Below the pieces are notes generated by a model. The model was not told the DNA's origin. It did no database searches and saw only the letters and a list, made by a program, of their open reading frames with translations. Below are positions 29,622-36,391 of a stretch of 64,000 bases of DNA, piece by piece. The translations under genes were made by a program, and so were the position numbers. The stretch comes from Anaerolineae bacterium. Its GTDB lineage: Bacteria; Chloroflexota; Anaerolineae; Anaerolineales; UBA4823. Position 1 is the stretch's first letter. Every line of letters begins with the position of its first letter. Location of the stretch: positions 1-64,000 of the forward strand of contig QEXX01000023.1 of the NCBI GenBank assembly GCA_003130835.1, written 5' to 3'.

Positions 29622-30662
29622 CTATATCGTCTTGGTGACCTTTGTCAGCCGGCGTGGTTTGTCTGGGTCGTTGCCCCGCGCTAGGGTTAGCGATAGCGCT
29701 AACAACTGCCCTGGAACCACAGCAGCAATGGGGGCAATCCACTCGGGAAGCGCTTGGGGTAATGGAATGAATTTTGATGGATCGTGAGCTAGAGACACTT
29801 CGTTGCTAACCACAATTGTCTCAGCCCCGGCTTGGTTGACTTCTTCAATCAGATCTTTCATGGATTGGAAGGTTTTCCCTTGAGGGGCGATGGCGATCAG
29901 AGGGAAACCCTCTTCCAACAGGGCTATAGGCCCGTGTTTAAAGTCAGCGGCTGAATAAGGATCGGCGCTAATATATGATAACTCTTTGATTTTTAGAGCC
30001 ATTTCGTGGGTTGTGCAGTGGGTAAAGCCGCGTCCGACAATTAAGAGCCGATTGTGGTGTTTGATTTGCTCGGCAATATCCCGAACTACTGAATGGGTTT
30101 CTATAGCTTTTTGGATCAGCTCAGGTACGAAATTAAGCTGGTTAATCATTCGTTGATCGTCCAACCATGTTGCAGTTAGACAGGCGATGGCAAGTAGTTG
30201 TGCCGTGTGAGTTTTGCTGGCTGCGACAGCTTTTTCCTCACCGCAATGAAGAGGAATCGTCTGATCGGCGAATTGAATCATAGGCGCATCGAGGCGATTA
30301 ACGATTGCCAACGTAGGGCACTTTTGTTTTTGGGCTTCTTCCATCACAGCAATTACATCGGGAGAAGCTCCGGATTGAGAGATGCCGATCACGAACGTTT
30401 TGCGCATTAACGGCGGTTGTTGATATAGCGTGTATAAGGAGGGTATGGCTAATCCAACGGGAATTCTGAGGAAAGCGCTGAGCAGGTACTTAGCATAAAT
30501 GGCGGCATTATCCGATGTCCCACGCGCCGCGATTAGGACAAATTGAGGATTCACTTTGCGGAGATGGGCGCTAATCGCCTTGACTTCTTCAAGGTTATTT
30601 GCCAGGAATCGAGCCAGAATTTGGGGTTGTTCGTAGATTTCTTTTTCAAAGAAGCTGGTCAT
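29622..30662 (-). CDS. Double-SIS sugar-phosphate isomerase (GlmS C-terminal/AgaS-like)
   Basis: 346 residues with two SIS domains and no glutaminase domain. The first SIS has AARGTSDNAAIYAKYLL and the phosphate-binding VIGISQSGASPDVI. The second has LLIVGRGFTHCTTHEMALKIKELSYI and DFKHGPIALLEEG. The C-terminal tail GNDPDKPRRLTKVTKTI matches GlmS-type proteins (DxPRNLAKSVT). It is likely an amino-sugar-6-phosphate deaminase/isomerase or glucosamine-fructose-type isomerase; the true substrate is not visible. It follows the pabBC fusion on the same strand, separated by about 220 bases. Confidence 0.9.
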   Translation of the reverse strand: MTSFFEKEIYEQPQILARFLANNLEEVKAISAHLRKVNPQFVLIAARGTSDNAAIYAKYLLSAFLRIPVGLAIPSLYTLYQQPPLMRKTFVIGISQSGASPDVIAVMEEAQKQKCPTLAIVNRLDAPMIQFADQTIPLHCGEEKAVAASKTHTAQLLAIACLTATWLDDQRMINQLNFVPELIQKAIETHSVVRDIAEQIKHHNRLLIVGRGFTHCTTHEMALKIKELSYISADPYSAADFKHGPIALLEEGFPLIAIAPQGKTFQSMKDLIEEVNQAGAETIVVSNEVSLAHDPSKFIPLPQALPEWIAPIAAVVPGQLLALSLTLARGNDPDKPRRLTKVTKTI

Positions 30663-30880
30663 GTTTGTCTCTCTTTTAGGTATGGATAATACGGCATCTC
30701 AAATAGATTATATACGAATCTGAATCTCTGGGATAAGGTGATCCGCTGACTTGTCAGTGATAAAGCTTTTAGAAGAATCAGGCTGATGGGGCTGCAACCC
30801 ATCGTCAATCTTTTTGTAAGATTATGATCACGGTGAGGCGTTTGTTGTTTGAATTGCGAAAGGCTAGCTTTGTTGAAAGG
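30663..30880. other. Intergenic region without gene; hairpins
   Basis: No coding frame is supported. Seen: a dyad GATGGG/CCCATC (30785-30803) followed on the + strand by T5, a short palindrome CTGAC-TT-GTCAG (30748-30759), and a minus-strand TATAAT (30712-30707) that may belong to the SIS gene promoter without a clear -35 box. Confidence 0.35.
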
Positions 30881-32647
30881 CTATCGATGGGGAAAAGTGT
30901 GAATTTTCGCTTGCCGCCATTTCCGCACTGAGTTAATTAAGTAAATCTCCTGACATTTTATAAGGTCACTTAGAAGGATTTTTTCTTCGTGAATGATCTG
31001 TTGCTCCAATAACTTTTGGCGGAAAACTCCTGCGAGTAAACCACAACTGACCGGAGGAGTGATCAACTTTCCGTCAATTTTTACAACAATATTAGCGATT
31101 TCGCTCTCTGTCACTTCCCCGTGTTCGTTCCAAAACAGAACTTCACAGTCGCTCTCCCGATTTAGATATTCAGGTTTTGCTTTTTCATAATGCTCGCGAA
31201 AGGTTGTCTTGTGGTAGAGATAGATATTCTGAGAAGATAGCGGCGCTTTTGCTGGTACTAATTGCACTAATCCCCTTGAGTCAGGAAGGGGTTGGGACTG
31301 TATTGCGAAAGTGCCATCTGCTTTGAGGGTAAGCCGAACTTTTTGCGAATCAATGAACGATTGGGCATACTCAAGCAGGGCTTTTTTGATTTTTGGTAGG
31401 TCGCAGGGATAGTCAAAATATGCGGCTGACTTTTGTAGTCGCTCCAAATGTTCAGGGAGCAGAAAATAACCTTCTTGTCTTGTCCAACGTATTGTTTCCA
31501 GGAGCGCAAAATCTGGCGCTGGATGGGTTAGGAATTGAGCTTTCGTGAGGCACTCGTGGTATTCTCCCTCAACGGTAGAGTCCCACACGATTCCACCCCC
31601 AACCCCAACCTCAGCAATGTTCATGCGGCGGTCGATCCATACGGTGCGAATAGCCACATTGAATTGCGCCCGATTTTCTGGGGTAAGAAACCCAATACTG
31701 CCGGTATAGATTCGGCGAGGGCTTGATTCTAGGTGAGCGATTATTTTCATCGTGCTGACTTTTGGCGCACCGGTAATGGAAGCACATGGGAAGAGTGCCT
31801 TGAAGATTTCGGCAAAGTTGGCTTCCGTATACGCCTCGATAGTAGAGGTCATTTGCCAAACAGTGGGATACTTTTCGATCTCGAATAGGCGCGTTACATT
31901 GACGCTCCCAACCTTTGCAATGCGGCCAAGATCATTGCGAATCATATCAACGATCATAACATTTTCGGCGCGGTTTTTTACCGAACGAACCAATTGGTCG
32001 GCTTGATTTTGATCCTCCTCATGAGTTAAGCCGCGCTTTGCTGTGCCTTTCATTGGACGACATACAAGGTGTCCCTGCTGGTAAAGAAAGAAAAGCTCTG
32101 GAGATGCGCTGCAGATGACAAAATCTCCGAGATTCAAGTAGGCGGCGTATTTTGCTTTTTGTGCTGCAACGAGCCTACGAAAATAACCAAATGGATCTCC
32201 GGTGAAGCGGGCACGTAAACGAATTGTGTAGTTGACCTGGTAGGTGTCTCCCTGCGCAATGGCGGCTTTAATTTCTTGGATTGCTTTTGCATATTGCTGG
32301 TCTAAAACGGTGGGTTGCCACGGCGATAACTCAAAGTTGCTTGCACGACAGGAGCTGAGGTTGATTGTCTGAGCTTCTTTAAACAAACCAAACCAGAGCA
32401 AAGGAAAATCATCGGTTTGATTTGGCGTTGAAAATGCCGAATCAAAAGCTGGAGCTGATTCGTAGCTCAGGAAGCCAACCGCGTAAAGTTTTTCTTTGGC
32501 AACCTTTTGTTCAAGATAAAGGAGGTGATCGATAACCTCCTCGGGTTGAGTACTCCATAAGATTTCATGTGGATCGCAAAATTTTAACCAGGCCTTTTGA
32601 GTAGCATCATGCAGGATGATTAGAGGTGAAGGCATTTGCATGAACAT
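30881..32647 (-). CDS. pabBC: Fused aminodeoxychorismate synthase component I and 4-amino-4-deoxychorismate lyase
   Basis: 588 residues joining two folate (p-aminobenzoate) steps. Residues 1 to about 375 are PabB-like: GFLSYESAPAFD, QVNYTIRLRARF, SASPELFF, PMKGTAKRG, MIVDMIRNDLGR and SITGAPKVSTMKII. From about 378 (FALLETIRW) a class IV PLP domain follows, with the PLP lysine in YHKTTFREHY and the ending TESEIANIVV plus CGLLAGVFRQKLL. Such fusions are known in many bacteria. Supply of folate fits the folate-dependent methyl branch encoded nearby. The start may be the first, third or fifth codon (all Met). Confidence 0.93.
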   Translation of the reverse strand: MFMQMPSPLIILHDATQKAWLKFCDPHEILWSTQPEEVIDHLLYLEQKVAKEKLYAVGFLSYESAPAFDSAFSTPNQTDDFPLLWFGLFKEAQTINLSSCRASNFELSPWQPTVLDQQYAKAIQEIKAAIAQGDTYQVNYTIRLRARFTGDPFGYFRRLVAAQKAKYAAYLNLGDFVICSASPELFFLYQQGHLVCRPMKGTAKRGLTHEEDQNQADQLVRSVKNRAENVMIVDMIRNDLGRIAKVGSVNVTRLFEIEKYPTVWQMTSTIEAYTEANFAEIFKALFPCASITGAPKVSTMKIIAHLESSPRRIYTGSIGFLTPENRAQFNVAIRTVWIDRRMNIAEVGVGGGIVWDSTVEGEYHECLTKAQFLTHPAPDFALLETIRWTRQEGYFLLPEHLERLQKSAAYFDYPCDLPKIKKALLEYAQSFIDSQKVRLTLKADGTFAIQSQPLPDSRGLVQLVPAKAPLSSQNIYLYHKTTFREHYEKAKPEYLNRESDCEVLFWNEHGEVTESEIANIVVKIDGKLITPPVSCGLLAGVFRQKLLEQQIIHEEKILLSDLIKCQEIYLINSVRKWRQAKIHTFPHR

Positions 32648-32704
32648 CGGGAATACCTGAAAATGGGTGTTTAGTGATTAATTAACTCACCTTACGCAGT
32701 TCAT

Positions 32705-32853
32705 TCGTGCCGCGACATTCATGTCGCCTGAATCCACGAGATAAATCATTTGTGCCGCGACATTCATGTCGCCTGAGACCACGAGATAAATCTCGTGCTA
32801 CCGCGTAAGCGACATGCATGTCACCTGAAACCACGAGCTAAATCTCGTGCTAC
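32705..32853. repeat. Cluster of three palindromic repeat units (REP-like)
   Basis: Three imperfect tandem units, 45 and 52 bases apart. Each has hairpin A, GCGACAT-TC-ATGTCGC (32712-32727, 32757-32772, and 32809-32824 with changes), a CCTGA spacer, then hairpin B, CACGAGAT-AA-ATCTCGTG (32780-32797, 32832-32849; degenerate in unit one). Alternating short palindromes in an intergenic gap are the form of REP/BIME-like elements. No RAYT transposase is in the window. It is not a CRISPR: there are no unique spacers. Confidence 0.75.
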
Positions 32854-32875
32854 TGCGTAACGTCAGTAATTAACA

Positions 32876-32912
32876 AACAAGTGTCTGGCTTTTTAGCATC
32901 CAGACACTTGTT
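32876..32912 (-). terminator. Terminator of tRNA-Asp
   Basis: Perfect 13-bp stem (32900-32912 with 32876-32888, inner CCAGACACTTG/CAAGTGTCTGG) and an 11-base loop, four bases beyond the tRNA 3' end. On the minus strand it runs into a T-rich TTTGTTAATT. Confidence 0.75.
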
Positions 32913-32916
32913 CAGG

Positions 32917-32990
32917 CGGTCCCGACGGGATTTGAACCCGCGCTCTCGGCCTTGACAGGGCCGCATGTTAGGCCGCTACACCACGGGACC
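32917..32990 (-). tRNA. tRNA-Asp (anticodon GTC)
   Basis: Full cloverleaf on the minus strand: acceptor GGTCCCG/CGGGACC, D arm with GTGTAGCGG, anticodon stem CGGCC/GGCCG around loop CTGTCAA (anticodon GTC), T arm GCGGGTTCAAATCCCGT, discriminator G. The genome continues CCT, so CC but not the final A is encoded. Confidence 0.97.
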
Positions 32991-33092
32991 ATGCGCCAAA
33001 AAGTTTACTATACTTGTCTTTAGGCGTCAAGTTGTTTTTTTCAGCTTTTTGGGCAAAATTTCTTTCGCTAATCACCTCATCGAAAGGTGCAA

Positions 33093-33740
33093 TTATTTGG
33101 CGACTAATTGACGAGCGATCTGGACAGCTCCCATGGCATCTTCAGCATAGCCATCGGCACCGATTTCTTCCGCCCAACTGCGGGTGACTGGAGCGCCTCC
33201 GACCATGACTTTAACTTGATTACGGATACCCGCTTCGGTTAAGGCCTTGATCACCTCCCGTTGCATTACCATCGTTGTCGTCAATAGGGCGGAAAGACCG
33301 AGGATGTCTGGTTTCATTTCTTTTACTTTTGCGACAAAGGTCTCCGTAGGCACGTCAACGCCGAGGTCATGAACTTTGAAGCCATTGGCTGTGAGCATGG
33401 TGCCAACGAGAGACTTACCGATCTCGTGGATATCTCCTTTTACGGTTCCCAATAAGACGGTACCAGCCGATTCAATGGCTTGTTGCCTTTTGAGCAACTC
33501 TGGTTCGAGGAGAGTCATTGCCTTCTGCATGCCATCGGCAGCAATGATCAAATCGGGCAAAAAATATTCACCACAAGAAAATTTCTCACCAACAATGTTC
33601 ATGCCGGGGATTAAGCCCTCTTTGATAATAACCATTGGCTCGATGCCAGCAGCTAGCGCTTCTTTTGTCGCCTCAAACGTTGCGTCTGGATCGCCATCCA
33701 CAAGGCTGTTGGTCAATTTAGCGAAGATTTCTTGAGACAT
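33093..33740 (-). CDS. Methyltransferase corrinoid protein (MtbC/MttC-type B12-binding)
   Basis: 215 residues. An N-terminal helical cap (about 1-88, with GLIPGMNIVGEKFSCGEYFLPDLIIAAD-like family blocks) precedes a cobalamin-binding Rossmann domain (90-215). The lower axial ligand is the His in GDIHEIGKSLV, a variant of DxHxxG, followed by LSALLTTTM and VGGAPVTRSWAEEIGADGYAEDA. Such proteins carry a methyl group between a substrate-specific MttB-like or MtaB-like methyltransferase and a second transferase to tetrahydrofolate. No such partner is adjacent here. A RACo-like activator gene lies directly upstream on the same strand (65 bases). Ribosome site GGAGAAGG precedes ATG 33740. Confidence 0.92.
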   Translation of the reverse strand: MSQEIFAKLTNSLVDGDPDATFEATKEALAAGIEPMVIIKEGLIPGMNIVGEKFSCGEYFLPDLIIAADGMQKAMTLLEPELLKRQQAIESAGTVLLGTVKGDIHEIGKSLVGTMLTANGFKVHDLGVDVPTETFVAKVKEMKPDILGLSALLTTTMVMQREVIKALTEAGIRNQVKVMVGGAPVTRSWAEEIGADGYAEDAMGAVQIARQLVAK

Positions 33741-33804
33741 TTCCTTCTCCTAAGGGTGGTGTATGGTGATGGTATTGGATAGCTTTATGATACCAGAGAT
33801 GGCA

Positions 33805-35685
33805 TTAGTTTGCCAATTCTTTAGAAGGGAAAAACAGGGATTTCGAGAATTCGTCCGAGAATTTTGGGTGGTTCGATAATTCGATATAATGAATTTGCTG
33901 GGCTAGTTCGCTGGCAATTTGCCGATAGCGTTTGGAAAGAAGCATTTGCCGAGCACCTAATCCAGCGGCATTACCAACTTGTTGACACCGTTCAAGGGGT
34001 AGATAGGGGAACATGCCGATCTTCATTGCGCTTTTGATGTCGATGTAGGTGCCAAAGGCACCGGCAATGATCATGGCATCGAGCTCTTCAGGCTGCAAGC
34101 CGGCTTCCATCAACAAGATATTTATACCAGCCCGTATTGCTCCTTTGGCAAGTTGGATTTCATTGACATCCCGCCGTGTTAGGATGATTTCCTGATGGTG
34201 CCCGCTTTGATCCGCTGGGACCAGCACAAATTCCATATTCCGGTTTTGAATGCGTACATTGGGATGGTTCTTCAAAAACATGCCTTTGGCGTCGAGCAAG
34301 TTGGCGAAGTACATTTCGGCAATGGCATCCAAGATTCCTGAGCCGCAGATGCCGACTGGGTCTTGATCGGCAATTGTTTTGTAAAGGATGCGATGATCGG
34401 GGGTGATTTGCACTCGTTCAATGGCACCTGGCGCTGCCCGCATGCCAAATTGGATATGGGCGCCTTCAAATGCCGGACCTGAAGCACAAGAACAAGAAGT
34501 GATTTGTTGGTTGTGTAATAAGGAAATTTCTGTATTGGTGCCAATGTCAATCGCAAGTACATTGGAAGATTTTCGGTTCGGATCTGCGTAATATGGGTAG
34601 ATGGTGGGTAGCAACATCGCTACATGATCAGCCCCAACGTAACCAGCAATATTTGGAGGCAAATAGACTTCAGCAGATGGAGCAATGTTTAGTCCTAGTT
34701 CTTTGGCGGTAATAGAGAGGGCTTCGGAAACCGCTGGGACATACGGTGAAATGCCCAATTGTTCAACGGATAAGCCAGCAAAAAGATGGTGCATGGCGGT
34801 ATTGCCGACCACCACTGCATCGACGATATTCTCAGAAGAAACCGAAGAGTCGCCAATTTCAGCCAGCATTTTTTCGATAAGGTTGTTCAGACCTTCAATA
34901 ATCCGTTGATGTAAGAGGTTGGTGCTAGGATGACCTCGTTGCTCGGGATGATTGATCAAGTACGAAATACGGCTGATGACATCTTCGCCAAAAGCAATTT
35001 GTGGATTCATGCTTCCGGCTTGGGCTAAGATGTCGCCTGTTTCTAGGTTTACCAAATAGGCAGCAACCTTTGTCGTGCCAATGTCAACTGCTAAACCTAA
35101 GATTTTCGATTTTGGATCAGCGGGTAGGATTTGGATGAGCGTTGTATCCTTAAAGATTGCTTGAATGGTCCATTCAGCAGTTCGACAAAGCGTTGAGAGC
35201 TTTTGCAGAATTGCGTAATCAACATCGAAGGTTTCGTAAAAAGGTTGGATTGCCGATCGTAAACGAGTTAAATCCGAACGAAGGTCGTCAATGGATGGGG
35301 CAGGAATAGCCACTTGGATGCGACGCACGGGTGGGTCGAACTCACTTGGTTTCTGTTGACTTTCTAACTGAAGCCGCTGTGGTGTTGATAAAGACTCAGG
35401 TGGGATATCCAAGATAACGTCTGAGCGGGGAAAGGCTTGGCATGCTAGGCGATACCCCTGTTGAATCTCTTCAGTTGAAAAGGTGTTTTGTTCGTCCATC
35501 GTTAGTGGACTGAGTTCTCCTTTGACAAGGCGAACCCGGCAGGATTCACAAACTCCCACCCCACCGCAAATAGAAGTGATCTCTACACCGGCTAGTTGGG
35601 CAGCCTCTAACAGAGATTGATCGGAGCGGATTTGGGTGCGCCGGCCAATGGGTTGAAGATGAATCGTATGAACGATGTTTGTCAT
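33805..35685 (-). CDS. RACo/RamA-like corrinoid activation protein ([2Fe-2S] + ASKHA, DUF4445)
   Basis: 626 residues. An N-terminal plant-type ferredoxin has the cluster Cys in ICGGVGVCESC and RLACQAF (about residues 40-85). A linker is followed by an ASKHA ATPase part starting LGLAVDIGTTKVAAYL (about 195), with VVGNTAMHHLFAG, IDIGTNTEISL and CASGPAFEGAHIQ. These proteins use ATP to reduce Co(II) corrinoid back to Co(I). Placement beside the orphan corrinoid protein suggests that is its client. It is a paralogue of the protein at 43.2-45.1 kb in the Wood-Ljungdahl operon. It diverges from that operon with 312 bases between starts. Confidence 0.92.
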   Translation of the reverse strand: MTNIVHTIHLQPIGRRTQIRSDQSLLEAAQLAGVEITSICGGVGVCESCRVRLVKGELSPLTMDEQNTFSTEEIQQGYRLACQAFPRSDVILDIPPESLSTPQRLQLESQQKPSEFDPPVRRIQVAIPAPSIDDLRSDLTRLRSAIQPFYETFDVDYAILQKLSTLCRTAEWTIQAIFKDTTLIQILPADPKSKILGLAVDIGTTKVAAYLVNLETGDILAQAGSMNPQIAFGEDVISRISYLINHPEQRGHPSTNLLHQRIIEGLNNLIEKMLAEIGDSSVSSENIVDAVVVGNTAMHHLFAGLSVEQLGISPYVPAVSEALSITAKELGLNIAPSAEVYLPPNIAGYVGADHVAMLLPTIYPYYADPNRKSSNVLAIDIGTNTEISLLHNQQITSCSCASGPAFEGAHIQFGMRAAPGAIERVQITPDHRILYKTIADQDPVGICGSGILDAIAEMYFANLLDAKGMFLKNHPNVRIQNRNMEFVLVPADQSGHHQEIILTRRDVNEIQLAKGAIRAGINILLMEAGLQPEELDAMIIAGAFGTYIDIKSAMKIGMFPYLPLERCQQVGNAAGLGARQMLLSKRYRQIASELAQQIHYIELSNHPKFSDEFSKSLFFPSKELAN

Positions 35686-35821
35686 TTTTTTGCGCCTGAC
35701 TTGGTGAAATTGCTATGAATTTTACCTTACCTTGAAAAGCCTGATGGGGAAAATTGGTAGCGAAATTTCTTCTTGAACCTTATAATACGATTGTGAGTAG
35801 ATTCACTGCGCCTGTACATGA

Positions 35822-35869
35822 TGGACAAATATGACCAATCTGGTATGGAAAATTGGACAAATATTGACC
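35822..35869. promoter_or_regulatory. Direct repeats upstream of CODH/ACS operon, candidate operator
   Basis: TGGACAAATATGACC (35822-35836) and TGGACAAATATTGACC (35854-35869) are near-identical and start 32 bases apart, about three helical turns. They lie about 45-90 bases upstream of a candidate promoter -35 box, an activator-like position. The rest of the 35686-35997 gap holds no gene. Confidence 0.5.
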
Positions 35870-35890
35870 GCTGAGGGTAATAAATGTCAC

Positions 35891-35919
35891 TTGTCTAAAC
35901 CAATGTTATTTGTTATATA
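35891..35919 (+). promoter_or_regulatory. Candidate promoter of CODH/ACS operon
   Basis: TTGTCT (35891-35896) and TATATA (35914-35919) with 17 bases between, each matching four of six consensus positions. It predicts a leader of about 70 bases. Another TATAAT at 35781-35786 lacks a spaced -35 box. Confidence 0.5.
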
Positions 35920-35997
35920 AACTGAAAGTTAGCCCATATCCAGCTCTCGTATGTTTCTTCGCTCGCAAATCTAATACATCTAGGAAGGAAGGGAACC

Positions 35998-36390
35998 GTG
36001 AAAAAAGTCACTATTGAGATTCCGTCCATGTATGGAGACCACCACGTATTGGAGGTGAGGAAGATCCTGCTATCCATTCCCGGCGTAGAGGATGTCTACG
36101 CTAGCAGCGCATTTGGATTCGTAGAAGTCACCTATGATCCTTCAAAAGTGAATGACCTTGAAATCAAAATGAAGCTGGACGAAGCTGGTTATTTAGGAGA
36201 GTGGAGTGTTCCGACTGAATTGAGTGTACCAGCAACTGAGAAAACAGACCTACCGAAATATTTTCGACATACAGCGGTCTTTGAAACCACCAAAGAAGTC
36301 ATTAGTTTTTCGCAAAATCTTTCCTATCAAGGCCGACCGCTCTGGCCTTGTCCTGGTATGGGTGTAATTCGAGAGGTAATGGAGGAGTAA
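35998..36390 (+). CDS. HMA-like small protein heading the CODH/ACS operon
   Basis: 130 residues. About 1-68 has the beta-alpha-beta pattern of heavy-metal-associated (ferredoxin-fold) domains: KKVTIEIPSM, LEVRKILLSIPGVEDVYA, GFVEVTYDPSKVN. The copper-binding MxCxxC loop is replaced by M11-Y-G-D-H15-H16, so Cys is lost and two His appear. The C-terminal 60 residues are not HMA-like and end with LWPCPGMGVIREVMEE, holding the only Cys (118). GTG start with GGAAGGGA before it, and one base between its stop and the CODH start, imply cotranslation with CODH. A metal chaperone or regulatory role is inferred; I recognise no named family. Confidence 0.75.
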   Translation: MKKVTIEIPSMYGDHHVLEVRKILLSIPGVEDVYASSAFGFVEVTYDPSKVNDLEIKMKLDEAGYLGEWSVPTELSVPATEKTDLPKYFRHTAVFETTKEVISFSQNLSYQGRPLWPCPGMGVIREVMEE

Positions 36391-36391
36391 A

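Noticed and set aside
32705-32853. Possible small CRISPR array
   Set aside because: The units are internally palindromic and nearly contiguous, with no unique spacers and no cas genes nearby.
35686-35997. Possible cobalamin riboswitch between the divergent corrinoid and CODH units
   Set aside because: The B12-box core (GCCACTG-like) is not seen on either strand.
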